Part shown: positions 1 to 8,300 of the stretch, piece after piece
How the letters are laid out: each line of letters starts with the position of its first letter
Position numbering within the stretch: the first letter of the stretch is position 1
DNA from: SPGG2 sp964194625
Lineage (GTDB): Bacteria > Pseudomonadota > Gammaproteobacteria > Acidiferrobacterales > SPGG2
Reading direction: 5' to 3'
Length of the DNA: 53,215 nt
Assembly (NCBI GenBank): GCA_964194625.1
Contig: CAXMNC010000153.1
Coordinates: forward strand, 1-53,215
Notes under the pieces: generated by a model
What the model saw: the letters and a program-made list of their open reading frames with translations, nothing else
The model's database searches: none
Told to the model about the DNA's origin: nothing
Program-made: the position numbers and the translations under genes

Positions 1-1669
1 CCTCGGCCTCGTAAGCATCCACTTTCAGGGAGTCTCTTACAAAATAAACAGTTGGCCGGGGGAACGACAAACGACTAGCCAACTGTTTAGCATTCGACTC
101 AGTGAAGTAAAGAAATATCTCAGGCCCGCGGAGCATATGTAGATCTGCTCGCGGCATATAGATGCCACATTGACCAAGGATTTTTGCTGCGTGTTTCAGT
201 GTATGTTCGAGACGCACGAAATCCCAGGATGTGCGCTCAAAGTATACCAGTGTGAGGATGAGTTCATGCGTGAAGATATGTTTAGATTCATGGCCGTTGT
301 AGAGGTTGGTAGCCGTCAATTTGCGCGAGTCTATCGTCTCCAGTTCGACATCGCGCGGTACGGGCGAGCGTTGCTCGGCCGTCTGGGGGTCGGGTATAAA
401 GCCTTGTGCAACATATGTCTTGTGATTACCAATTGGGCGTATTGCCCTTACGAGAATGGCCGTCTTTAGTTCCGGTGCGCGCCACGTCGGATTTTTCGCC
501 AGGAGACGGGCGGCCATAGCGCTTATGCGCACGGCCGCATAACTCGACCCTGAGACACGCATTGAGTGGCCCTCGAAACTTGTGACGCTGAGACGCTCGG
601 CGGGTACAAGCAGATCGACTGACGTTTGGCCATGGTTGGAGCCCGGTGCTAGTTGCCCATCTATTTCAGATGACGTGACGGTAATGATGTTGTCCAGGGG
701 CAATGCTGCCGGATAGACCGGTCGTGCATCGATATCACGCCCATTGTTGCCAGCAGAGACTACAAAGAGTATCTCCGGATATTCTTTTGCAGCTTCCGCA
801 AAGGCTGTCCAATCATCCTTCTTGTTGCTGCCTAGCGAAAGGTTGACAATCGATATACCTTTGGTGGCGACATCACGAACAAGATCGGTCATGCGACGCA
901 TATCCGGTCGAGGGTAGCGGTAAGGGACCAACCTGGTCCGCGGTGCTTCACGTAGCAACAAGGACGCAGTGCGAGTTCCGTGACGTTGTGGGAAGAACGG
1001 TGACCGGGCAGGATTAGCATCAAACGGACGGTGGTCAAGGTCCCAGTGGTCATAACCCAGAATCGTGCCGTCCCCCGCCCGCGCTAACCGTTGAGCAATC
1101 GCTGGAAGTAGATAATTTACGCCGGCATCAACCATGGCAACCAAAACGCCGCCCTTATCATCCCCTGACGGAACTGCCGGGTTTAACGGTTCTGTGATGC
1201 CAGTGGGAGCCAGGGTTGTGTCTAAGTGTTCAAGGGTGATGGCTGCATCTGTTGTGTCATCATAAAGCAGACGACGTCCCAGCTGTATGGCGCACTCGGT
1301 ATCAGTCACAGCTGTCATGATTGGGCGTATGATGCCTGCTATGGGCGTCCAATACTCGGCGCTGAAGCGCTGGGGTCGCCCAGTCGGCGCTATACGTTGC
1401 AACCTAATTTCGCTCCCGTCTGCACGTGTAAAGCGGCGTTGCCAACCAATTGTAACCCCACGAACTTTAATCAGTTTTTCTTCCGCCCCGTTTGCATTGC
1501 CTAAACGGTTCGCCATTTGCGCTAAATCGCTTTGCGACGATGTACAAGCAACATCAATTGCTGAGCGTAAAAGGGCAGCAATACCCACGTCGTTTGCCTG
1601 TGCCATCACGATGATCAAGGCCGATACGGTCGCTAAGGCTAATTGCAAGGTTCGCGTTATGATCACCAT
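1..1669 (-). CDS. Secreted S8 family subtilisin-like serine protease (3' end beyond window)
   Basis: Reading leftward from 1669, one open frame of about 556 codons continues to the window edge without a stop, so the C-terminus is missing. It begins with a Sec-type signal peptide (MVIITRTLQLALATVSALII, then VMAQA), and a GGGAG ribosome site lies just before the ATG. The subtilase triad is visible in order: Asp in VAMVDAGVNY, His in QRHGTRTASLL, oxyanion Asn in VSAGNNGRD and Ser in GSSYAAVR. About 190 residues precede the Asp, so an N-terminal prodomain-like region is present. After the catalytic Ser there are at least 150 more residues of unrecognised C-terminal region. It is probably a periplasmic or extracellular protease. 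It is divergent from moaC and has no obvious functional tie to it. Substrate unknown. Confidence 0.85.
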   Translation of the reverse strand, partial: MVIITRTLQLALATVSALIIVMAQANDVGIAALLRSAIDVACTSSQSDLAQMANRLGNANGAEEKLIKVRGVTIGWQRRFTRADGSEIRLQRIAPTGRPQRFSAEYWTPIAGIIRPIMTAVTDTECAIQLGRRLLYDDTTDAAITLEHLDTTLAPTGITEPLNPAVPSGDDKGGVLVAMVDAGVNYLLPAIAQRLARAGDGTILGYDHWDLDHRPFDANPARSPFFPQRHGTRTASLLLREAPRTRLVPYRYPRPDMRRMTDLVRDVATKGISIVNLSLGSNKKDDWTAFAEAAKEYPEILFVVSAGNNGRDIDARPVYPAALPLDNIITVTSSEIDGQLAPGSNHGQTSVDLLVPAERLSVTSFEGHSMRVSGSSYAAVRISAMAARLLAKNPTWRAPELKTAILVRAIRPIGNHKTYVAQGFIPDPQTAEQRSPVPRDVELETIDSRKLTATNLYNGHESKHIFTHELILTLVYFERTSWDFVRLEHTLKHAAKILGQCGIYMPRADLHMLRGPEIFLYFTESNAKQLASRLSFPRPTVYFVRDSLKVDAYEAE

Positions 1670-1758
1670 CTCCCAGGCTTGCCTGCAGTTCCCAGAGGGG
1701 GTAGGTTACTCTACCCGTTTCGAGCAGGTCTATGGTTCTGCCGACAGATAGGGCGATT

Positions 1759-2232
1759 ATGACGAAACTGACCCACTTCAATACTGATGGCGAAGCGCAC
1801 ATGGTAGATGTGGGCGCTAAGGACGTTACCCGCCGTACTGCTATTGCTGAGGGACGAATCTACACAAAACCCGAAACGTTGGCGCTGATTCAACAGGGTG
1901 GACATGCGAAGGGCGACGTCTTGGGGGTTGCCCGTGTGGCAGGCATCATGGCAGCGAAGAAAACGTCCGAACTCATACCATTGTGTCACCCGCTCACACT
2001 CACCCATATAGAAATCGACTTGCATGTATTACCTCAAGAGGACTGTGTCCAATGTCGAGCCACGGTAGAAACGCGTGAGCGTACGGGGGTAGAAATGGAA
2101 GCTATGGTGGCGGTCGAGGTAGCACTCCTCACCATCTATGACATGTGTAAATCCGTAGATCGTGGAATGACGCTCAATGACATTCGTTTGCTAGAAAAGT
2201 CCGGTGGCAAATCGGGGACCTGGAAACGCTAG
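1759..2232 (+). CDS. moaC: Cyclic pyranopterin monophosphate synthase MoaC
   Basis: MoaC converts the 3',8-cyclo-GTP made by MoaA into cyclic pyranopterin monophosphate, the first stable intermediate of molybdopterin synthesis, in the cytoplasm. The 157-residue length fits the family (about 160). Signature blocks are visible: LTHFNTDGEAHMVDV at the start, KGDVLGVARVAGIMAAKKT, LIPLCHPL, TGVEMEAM and the C-terminal RLLEKSGGKSG. The ATG at 1759 is chosen over an in-frame start 27 bases upstream because the family starts at this point. It heads a plus-strand operon with the biotin-ligase-like gene 16 bases downstream. Its partner moaA lies 18 kb away, beside the formate dehydrogenase locus. Confidence 0.96.
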   Translation: MTKLTHFNTDGEAHMVDVGAKDVTRRTAIAEGRIYTKPETLALIQQGGHAKGDVLGVARVAGIMAAKKTSELIPLCHPLTLTHIEIDLHVLPQEDCVQCRATVETRERTGVEMEAMVAVEVALLTIYDMCKSVDRGMTLNDIRLLEKSGGKSGTWKR

Positions 2233-2248
2233 ATAGTACATAGTTGGA

Positions 2249-3004
2249 ATGACGGCAACGCTGAATATCCCCCCGCTGTACGAGTTGGTAATGCACGATA
2301 GCATCGATAGTGCTGTAAGCGAGGCCAAACGACTAGCTTTATCGGGCGCAGAGGAGGGTACATTGGTGTGGGTTAAGGAACAGACGGCTGGGCGCGGTCG
2401 CTTCGACCATCAATGGCTTTCTGAACCCGGGAATCTTCACTGTGCAATTATTCTGCGCCCTGATGAGCCAATCGCGGTTACTGGGCAAATCAATTATGTG
2501 GCCGCGGTGAGCCTAGCGATTGCAATCTCGGGTCTAGTGACTCCCATGACCGAACTTCGATATCGCTGGCCGAATGATGTACTTCTGAACAACCTTAAAG
2601 TGGCAGGAATACTGTTGGATCCCTGTGCTGTTAACAATGGCAATGTCGAGTCCCTAGTTTTGGCTATTAATGTTAATGTCAAATCGCATCCGAAGGACTT
2701 AGACGATGGTGCTGCGAACATGCATGCCGATGGTTTCTCGAAATCGACGGATGCTGAGCTCCTCGAAAGCTTTAGTCGGAACTTTCTGTCTTGGATCAAC
2801 CGTTGGGCCGAAGACGGGTTCGGTCCGATCGGTAAGGCATGGACACAGCGCGCGAACGGCATGGGTGAACCGATAGAACTACAGCTAGCGAAAGAAACAG
2901 TAAGTGGCGAGTTTGTGGAGCTGGATGCGGATGGCGCGCTCGTTGTTAAGCTTGCGGATGATACAAGGCGAAAAGTTACTATTGCGGAGTTCTTTTCTAT
3001 GTAG
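2249..3004 (+). CDS. Biotin/lipoate protein ligase family protein without DNA-binding domain
   Basis: The 251-residue protein carries the biotin-protein-ligase fold: AGRGRFDHQW (the ATP/biotin loop, normally GRGRxGRxW, so the second half is altered), RWPNDV (usually KWPND) and KVAGILLD with the lysine of the usual KxxGIL motif. A C-terminal segment ending VTIAEFFSM resembles the small SH3-like cap of BirA enzymes. No N-terminal helix-turn-helix is present, so it would not act as a biotin repressor. Known family members attach biotin to carboxyl carrier protein. The altered GRGR motif and the location in a moaC operon leave open a different acyl-adenylate substrate. Close spacing to both neighbours suggests co-transcription. 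Confidence 0.7.
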   Translation: MTATLNIPPLYELVMHDSIDSAVSEAKRLALSGAEEGTLVWVKEQTAGRGRFDHQWLSEPGNLHCAIILRPDEPIAVTGQINYVAAVSLAIAISGLVTPMTELRYRWPNDVLLNNLKVAGILLDPCAVNNGNVESLVLAINVNVKSHPKDLDDGAANMHADGFSKSTDAELLESFSRNFLSWINRWAEDGFGPIGKAWTQRANGMGEPIELQLAKETVSGEFVELDADGALVVKLADDTRRKVTIAEFFSM

Positions 3005-3016
3005 TGCTGAAGTCGC

Positions 3017-3343
3017 GTGACTGACGATTTGCAAAACGACTTACCACTTGGCGTCTACGGTACGGATGCCAGCGGCGAGCAAAGACTCGTCCATCAGTAT
3101 CAAGATGGTGATTATGACTTGGAAGACATTTACCACTATTTCCGGCTCGGCGAGCTCGAATCCAGGGACCCATCGGAAACCACCATTATCTGGCTGACTG
3201 GAAATGAATTGCGCGAACTGAAGGTCATGGCGGACGCGCACAGCTTTGATTTCGAAGAGGGCTTCATCGAAATGTGTCTGGACGTGCAACGCTTCGGCGT
3301 AGACATCGCAGCCGAAAGAGTGAGATTTATTGCTAACTTTTAA
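3017..3343 (+). CDS. Small acidic protein of unknown function in the moaC operon
   Basis: A 108-residue, strongly acidic protein starting at a GTG. It follows the ligase-like gene by 12 bases, and its end overlaps the most upstream possible start of the ankyrin gene. It has no signal peptide or membrane segment and looks cytoplasmic. Visible features are a Tyr/Asp-rich stretch (QYQDGDYDLEDIYHYF) and a mixed alpha/beta C-terminal half ending FGVDIAAERVRFIANF. I do not recognise the family. Its tight placement suggests a role with the ligase-like protein, but that is inference only. Confidence 0.65.
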   Translation: MTDDLQNDLPLGVYGTDASGEQRLVHQYQDGDYDLEDIYHYFRLGELESRDPSETTIIWLTGNELRELKVMADAHSFDFEEGFIEMCLDVQRFGVDIAAERVRFIANF

Positions 3344-4547
3344 AAAGGGTAACGAACAAATTGTGATTTCTAGACTTATTGCTTGTTTCCTGATTTTGGG
3401 CCTGCTGCTCTGGGCCCTGACAGTTGTCGCGAGCAGTGAGCCAGAGGAGGCGAATAATCAAAAGCTGTTAATGGCAGCAGAGGCGGGGCGTCTCGACTTG
3501 GTGGTTGAGATGTTGGATCGCGGCGCAAAAATTGATGCTCGTGACACGCGCCCTGAGCGCAACACAGCCCTGATGCTGGCCGCCAAGCGGGGCCACCGAG
3601 AAATCGTCGCTTTGTTGCTTTCTCGTGGAGCGGATGTTACTGCGCGTGCCTCAGACAACTGGACGGCGCTGATGCAAGCTGCTCACGACGGCTACCTCAG
3701 CGTTGTCAAACTGCTTCTCGACCACGGGGCTGATATTGGCGCGCGCGAGACCAGATACGGGAATACCCCCCTCATATTGGCAGCAGGGCGTGGGCACGCT
3801 GAAGTCGTAATAGAACTTTTGCGCAATGGTGCTGAGGTCGATGCCTCAGGCCTGAAACAAGGCAATACCGCATTAATGCACGCAGCTGCCAATCGCCGTG
3901 GTTTACAGTCAGTCATCGAGCTTATTGTAAGTGAAGCAGATGTGAATTTTCGTGCCCATGATGGTTGGACGGCGTTGATGGCGGCGGCGAGAAAGGGCAA
4001 CCTCAAAATCGCGGAATTGCTACTGGCCAACAAAGCAAATGTCAACGCCCGTACACAGGATGGTTACTCGGCACTGTTGTTGGCCGTCGAAGTTAGCCAT
4101 GTGAGTACGGTGGATGCATTGCTGAATGCTGGCGCCGATGTGAATGCACGCGCAAATGGTGGGCAAAGCCCTCTAGGCCGAGTGGCCCTGCAAGGTGATA
4201 TCACGATGTTAGAGCGCCTGTTTGATGCCGGCGCCGATCCGCAAGGTTACGGTAAGCGGGGGCAGACACCATTGATGTTGGCGACGCGTGCCGGCCAAAC
4301 GCGTGCTGTCCTATGGTTGCTTGATCAGGGCGCCGATGTCGATGCTACCGACGAACAGCATGGTAATACCACATTGATGCTGGCTGCCAATGGCGGCCAT
4401 ATCGATATCGTGAGATTATTGCTCGCCGCCGGAGCGGACGTACATATAAAAGCAAAGGACGGATGGACGGCGTTAGCAGCGGCGGAAATGATCGGAGATA
4501 TGGAAGCCGCGAGTTTAATCAAGAAAGCTGCCGCGAGTACTGAATAA
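3330..4547 (+). CDS. Exported or membrane-anchored ankyrin repeat protein (about 11 repeats)
   Basis: After a hydrophobic N-terminal segment (LIACFLILGLLLWALTVVA) the protein is almost entirely ankyrin repeats of about 33-35 residues. Eleven can be counted from recurring motifs such as NTALMLAAKRGH, WTALMQAAHDGY and LLDHGADI. The hydrophobic stretch could be a cleaved signal or an anchor, placing the repeats in the periplasm. The TTG at 3330 overlaps the previous gene. A GTG at 3363 would give a shorter, more typical signal peptide and is a good alternative start. The repeats bind partner proteins, but none can be named. A second exported ankyrin protein lies at 7523-8296 on the other strand. 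Confidence 0.85.
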   Translation: MLTFKKGNEQIVISRLIACFLILGLLLWALTVVASSEPEEANNQKLLMAAEAGRLDLVVEMLDRGAKIDARDTRPERNTALMLAAKRGHREIVALLLSRGADVTARASDNWTALMQAAHDGYLSVVKLLLDHGADIGARETRYGNTPLILAAGRGHAEVVIELLRNGAEVDASGLKQGNTALMHAAANRRGLQSVIELIVSEADVNFRAHDGWTALMAAARKGNLKIAELLLANKANVNARTQDGYSALLLAVEVSHVSTVDALLNAGADVNARANGGQSPLGRVALQGDITMLERLFDAGADPQGYGKRGQTPLMLATRAGQTRAVLWLLDQGADVDATDEQHGNTTLMLAANGGHIDIVRLLLAAGADVHIKAKDGWTALAAAEMIGDMEAASLIKKAAASTE

Positions 4548-4549
4548 CT

Positions 4550-5356
4550 TTAGCTTGTCTGGTGTGCTCCTAATGTCGGGACGCATACATGAACGGCACC
4601 TCCCAGGGACCCAGGATGAGCGCTGACTTCGAGCACATTGACATCAATCCCGTACAACAATTTTAGACTCTCACTAGTGATCGTTTCGTCCGGTGATCCG
4701 AGGCGCACCAGCGTGCCTTCGTGTAGCATGGCCACACGATTGGCACAGAGAAACGCATGATCGGGATCGTGCGTGGACAGGATGATGCCAATTCCCGTTT
4801 TAGCTAAAGTCCTGATTTGATCAAGCACCAACATTTGATTGCCGAAGTCTAGACTCGCTGTGGGTTCGTCCATCACTAGGATGCGGGGCTCTTGCGCGAG
4901 GGCACGTGCAATCAATGCAAGTTGACGTTCACCACCGCTGGTGCGCGTGTAGATCACATCTCGCAGGTGACTGATACCCAAGGTTGCAAGCGCCTGCTCC
5001 GCTACCGCCAGGTCATGCCGCGAAGGGCTGGAAAACAGGTTCATATGCGCCGTACGTCCCATCAACACAGTTTCAATCACCGTAAAGGGAAAGTACGCGG
5101 CATGCGCTTGTGGCACGTATCCCATTACTCGGGCTATCTGTCGATGTGACCAGCTGGCAATATCTTGTTCAGCTAGGTTCACGGTGCCGCCCTGGGGTGG
5201 CAACAAACCGAGGATGGTCTTGAATAGCGTCGTTTTGCCGCTGCCGTTTGGGCCCAATAGACAAAGCACTTCGCCTGCTTCCAATGCGAAGCTAGCGTTG
5301 CGGCCGACGGCTTTAGACGGATAGCCGAATCCAAGCCCTTGGACCGCCAGCCTCAT
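4550..5356 (-). CDS. FecCD-family ABC transporter ATP-binding protein
   Basis: A 268-residue ATPase of the iron-chelate/cobalamin/molybdate (FecE/BtuD/MolC) type. Walker A is GPNGSGKTT, the signature is TSGGERQLALIARAL, Walker B is RILVMDEPTASLD, and the switch His is in STHDPDHAF. The ATG at 5356 overlaps the permease stop in an ATGA junction, so translation is coupled. The longer frame upstream would only shadow the permease gene and is rejected. The protein energises import through the permease encoded just upstream. The stop lies 2 bases from the convergent ankyrin gene. Substrate cannot be read from the ATPase. The Mo/W cofactor neighbours make an oxyanion possible, but cobalamin or siderophore is equally open. 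Confidence 0.88.
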   Translation of the reverse strand: MRLAVQGLGFGYPSKAVGRNASFALEAGEVLCLLGPNGSGKTTLFKTILGLLPPQGGTVNLAEQDIASWSHRQIARVMGYVPQAHAAYFPFTVIETVLMGRTAHMNLFSSPSRHDLAVAEQALATLGISHLRDVIYTRTSGGERQLALIARALAQEPRILVMDEPTASLDFGNQMLVLDQIRTLAKTGIGIILSTHDPDHAFLCANRVAMLHEGTLVRLGSPDETITSESLKLLYGIDVNVLEVSAHPGSLGGAVHVCVPTLGAHQTS

Positions 5357-6423
5357 TGCCAACCTCGACGCGTTGCCGCCAGAAGCCACAGGAAAAAAGG
5401 CGCACCCAGGAAGGCGGTGAGGATTCCCAGGGGGACCTCGATGTCGGCCATTACTCGCGCTAAGTCGTCGACGGCCAAGAGATAGCCGCCGCCAAGCATA
5501 ATCGAAACTGGCAGTAGGCGAGAAAAGCTGGGGCCAACAAGCATACGGGCTATGTGTGGCATCATGAGTCCGACCCACCCGATAATGCCGCTAATAGAAA
5601 CAGCGGCGGCGGTAATCAAAGTAGCAGCGCAAATAAATACAATGCGCATCTTCACGGCATCGATGCCAAGGGCTTGTGCTTCTTCGTCACCCAGCGACAT
5701 CAGATTCATGCGCCATCGTAAGAGGTAGAGTGGAACGAGGCCGAGCAAAATCAGCGGGAGGATGGAAGCCACGTCGTGGAGATTCACCGCCGTTAGGCTT
5801 CCTAGAAGCCAAAATGTAATTGCGGGTAGTTGATCGTATGGATCGGCCAAAACCTTGATCATGGAAATGCACGCACCCGCCAGGGCGCCCATCACGACAC
5901 CCGCCAATACCAGCACCAGAAGTGGATCATGGCCGCGTACCGTCCGACTAATCACATAAACAAGAAGGACAGTGCCTAATCCAAAGACAAACGCTAGCAA
6001 TTGGATGCCAATAACTGGGAGCGAGAGAAAAATACCGAGCACAGCACCTAGGCCAGCGCCGGCTGAGACGCCGAGAATGTCAGGCGATACCAACGGATTG
6101 CGAAACATTCCCTGATAGGTTGCGCCGGCCGCGGCTAATGCGGCGCCCACTAACATGGCGGCAATCACCCGTGGCAGGCGAATTTGAAAGATCACCGTAT
6201 CAACTACCGGTGGAAGGTTGTGTGAGCCCCCGCTAACGCCAGCATAAATGACAGAAACCACCTGGGCGGGCGAAATATCGAACTTCCCCACCATGAAGGA
6301 ACCCGGGAACAAAAGCATCAACATGCCGCCAGAGAGCCAGGCGATTAGCGTGGCGCCAGCCGGGGCAATCGCCGATGCTAATTGCCTATCTTGTTTTGTC
6401 ATCGCCCACTCCGGCGTGTTCAA
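5353..6423 (-). CDS. FecCD/BtuC-type ABC transporter permease
   Basis: A 356-residue membrane protein with about ten hydrophobic segments and family hallmarks: RLPRVIAAMLVGAALAAAGATYQG, the RNPLVSPDILGVSAGAG loop, GWVGLMMPHIARMLVG and the end motif VPLGILTAFLGAPFFLWLL. It would form the homodimeric channel with the downstream ATPase. Two starts are possible, ATG 6423 and ATG 6402; both lie inside the 3' end of the small upstream frame. No periplasmic substrate-binding protein gene is adjacent, which such importers need. Members of this family carry siderophores, heme, cobalamin or (MolB) molybdate/tungstate. Confidence 0.9.
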   Translation of the reverse strand: MNTPEWAMTKQDRQLASAIAPAGATLIAWLSGGMLMLLFPGSFMVGKFDISPAQVVSVIYAGVSGGSHNLPPVVDTVIFQIRLPRVIAAMLVGAALAAAGATYQGMFRNPLVSPDILGVSAGAGLGAVLGIFLSLPVIGIQLLAFVFGLGTVLLVYVISRTVRGHDPLLVLVLAGVVMGALAGACISMIKVLADPYDQLPAITFWLLGSLTAVNLHDVASILPLILLGLVPLYLLRWRMNLMSLGDEEAQALGIDAVKMRIVFICAATLITAAAVSISGIIGWVGLMMPHIARMLVGPSFSRLLPVSIMLGGGYLLAVDDLARVMADIEVPLGILTAFLGAPFFLWLLAATRRGWQ

Positions 6424-6718
6424 TCAGTTGGTTTAGTTGCTCGTCATTTAGGTCTACATGATAAGACAGTCGATAGAATTCGCGTGTGTCGTGCGCAATA
6501 TCATAGTTTGCGTCTTCGCCGTATGACACGGACACACGCCATTTGACACCGATTAGTCGATTCACGGAGGGCGGGCGATCGAACCAGCCGAACGGTAGTA
6601 TCAATTGGAGGCAGCGCATTCTCGCTATGATACAAGCGGCACTGGCAGTGACAAAGTAGAAGTAGAGGCTACTGATACCCAGCATGAACGCAGCGGGTGA
6701 AGTTGCTTTAAAACGCAT
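6386..6718 (-). CDS. Small hypothetical protein upstream of the FecCD permease
   Basis: From an ATG at 6718 a 110-residue frame runs into the start of the permease gene, overlapping it. It has a hydrophobic segment near the N-terminus (FMLGISSLYFYFVTASAACI) and a hydrophilic, coding-looking C-terminal half with YHVDLNDEQLNQLIEHAG. No clear ribosome site precedes the ATG. The overlap suggests coupling to the transporter. It is far too short for a substrate-binding protein. I do not recognise it, and it may be spurious or have a different start. Confidence 0.4.
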   Translation of the reverse strand: MRFKATSPAAFMLGISSLYFYFVTASAACIIARMRCLQLILPFGWFDRPPSVNRLIGVKWRVSVSYGEDANYDIAHDTREFYRLSYHVDLNDEQLNQLIEHAGVGDDKTR

Positions 6719-6758
6719 GGTATGATCACAGTTGACTGACAACAAGGAGACGGAACGC

Positions 6759-7505
6759 ATGAGGGATGATTCCAAGCTAGGCCGTCGAGGCTTCGTTAAG
6801 CTTTGTGCTTCAGCGATTGCAATGATCAGCGCCAGCCCGCAGTTGCTTGCACAAGGCGATGCCACTCTCCGTCGATTCAAGCGCGTAAGACTGGTAAACA
6901 ATTGGGATCGCCCGATTAAGTACTCGGACCTTAAAGTGGGTCAGAGCTACGTGTTTCTTTATCCTTTCATAACGACGCCATGCTTTTTGATCAATTTAGG
7001 TAAGCCCACAGAAAAAGCCACCGAGTTAAAGACCGAAGCGGGGCAAACCTACTACTGGCGCGGGGGAGTGGGACCGCAACGCTCGTTAGTAGCGTTTTCA
7101 GCGATATGCGCTCACCAAATGACGCACCCGACGCGGTCTGTGAACTTTATCAACTATCGTCATGAAGCTGTACGCTTTGAAGACAAGAGAAAAACGACAG
7201 CTGAGCGTTCACAGATCATCTATTGTTGTTCTGAACGGAGTGTTTACGATCCGGCCACTGGTGCCCGTGTCATTGGTGGTCCAGCACCACAACCGCTAGC
7301 AGCTATTCTGCTGGAATATGAGGAACACAACGATAATCTCTACGCCAGTGGGATATACGGTGGCAATATGTTTGATAAGTTCTTCGACACGTTTCGAGTC
7401 CGACTGGAGCTCGAGCACTTAACATCGGAGATTCGCAAAGAAGTTGTCGATACTGCTGCTGTGGTGCCAGTTGATGAATATTGTGAGACTCAAGTACTGT
7501 GTTAA
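6759..7505 (+). CDS. Tat-exported Rieske-like [2Fe-2S] domain protein with atypical ligand set
   Basis: The ATG at 6759 is preceded 8 bases upstream by AAGGAGA. It yields a twin-arginine signal (SKLGRRGFVKLCASAIAMIS), so the 248-residue protein is exported folded, as cofactor proteins are. A Rieske-type domain follows. Box one is C117-A-H119. Box two reads C156-C-S-E159-R-S-V-Y-D and aligns with the usual C-P-C-H-G-S-x-Y-D. The second histidine ligand is therefore replaced by Glu159, and the disulfide Cys of box two by Ser. The tail carries further cysteines (EYCETQVLC). It would be a periplasmic electron carrier or a domain that lost or altered its cluster. The gene is single, convergent with an ankyrin gene. 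Confidence 0.72.
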   Translation: MRDDSKLGRRGFVKLCASAIAMISASPQLLAQGDATLRRFKRVRLVNNWDRPIKYSDLKVGQSYVFLYPFITTPCFLINLGKPTEKATELKTEAGQTYYWRGGVGPQRSLVAFSAICAHQMTHPTRSVNFINYRHEAVRFEDKRKTTAERSQIIYCCSERSVYDPATGARVIGGPAPQPLAAILLEYEEHNDNLYASGIYGGNMFDKFFDTFRVRLELEHLTSEIRKEVVDTAAVVPVDEYCETQVLC

Positions 7506-7522
7506 TAGAGATGGCAAGTTGC

Positions 7523-8296
7523 TTATGGCGAGGCTTTTTTGGCAATAGCTTGTTTGAGAAGTTCGACTACAGCGGTTTGCCCTTGTTCCGTCGCTGCCAT
7601 CAAAGCGGTACGTCCTTTAGTATCTTTCAGTTGAAGATCGGCGCCATGGTCCAGTAACAGGCGGATAATCTTCAAATGTCCCTTTATGGCTGCGTGGTGC
7701 AAAGCGGTAGCCCCGTATTCATCGCCGGCGTCTAGATCAACATCGTTTACTTGCAACAACGTTTTCACCACGGCAGGGCGATTCTCGAACGCTGCCCTCA
7801 TAAGTGGTGTCCATCCGTATATGTCCGGGGCGTTGACGTCAGCCCCGTGCGCTATCAACAATTTCACAGTGTCAGCATAACCTTTGACAGCGGCGATCAT
7901 GATGGCGGTCCAAGCGAATTTGGCCTTGGTATTCACCGCTGCCCCGTCAGAAAGCAGTACTTCGACAGGCCTCGGGTCACCCGAAAGGACCGAGTACATC
8001 AAAGCTGTGCCCCCGGATTGAGTGGTATGATTCATATCGGCACCTGCTTTCAGTAAGCCGCGCACAAGGCGTACTTCGCCTTCGTGTGCCGCCAACATGA
8101 GGGCAGTCTTACCGTCGTCGGTTGATAAGTTGACGTCGGCACCGCGTTTAATGAGCCGCTCAATTGCCGATAGATCGCGTTTTTCCAGCGCTGACAGCCA
8201 ATCGTCGTTGAGGGCAGCGCCTAGCCCAGGCGACACTAGCGTCAATGTTACGGCCGCAATCACGGCTGCGGGCCAGCAAGCTAATCGAACGGGCAT
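7523..8296 (-). CDS. Exported ankyrin repeat protein (about 7 repeats)
   Basis: The ATG at 8296 gives a 257-residue protein with a signal peptide (RLACWPAAVIAAVTLTLVSPG, cleavage near GLGAALNDD). About seven ankyrin repeats follow, with cores such as TALMLAAHEGEVRLV, WTPLMRAAFENRPAVV and TALHHAAIKGHLKII. It probably sits in the periplasm and mediates protein contacts. The start lies just beyond the moaE stop, so it can be read from the moaD-moaE transcript. Its repeat type resembles the ankyrin protein at 3330-4547, and together they bracket the ABC and Rieske genes. Confidence 0.85.
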   Translation of the reverse strand: MPVRLACWPAAVIAAVTLTLVSPGLGAALNDDWLSALEKRDLSAIERLIKRGADVNLSTDDGKTALMLAAHEGEVRLVRGLLKAGADMNHTTQSGGTALMYSVLSGDPRPVEVLLSDGAAVNTKAKFAWTAIMIAAVKGYADTVKLLIAHGADVNAPDIYGWTPLMRAAFENRPAVVKTLLQVNDVDLDAGDEYGATALHHAAIKGHLKIIRLLLDHGADLQLKDTKGRTALMAATEQGQTAVVELLKQAIAKKASP

Positions 8297-8300
8297 AGAT

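Noticed and set aside
170..1751. Plus-strand frames of 92-154 codons in the first 1.7 kb
   Set aside because: They lie opposite the continuous subtilase frame with intact catalytic motifs on the minus strand.
5357..5578. 74-codon N-terminal extension of the ABC ATPase
   Set aside because: It overlaps the permease gene in another frame; the ATGA junction at 5353-5356 and the family start support the shorter protein.
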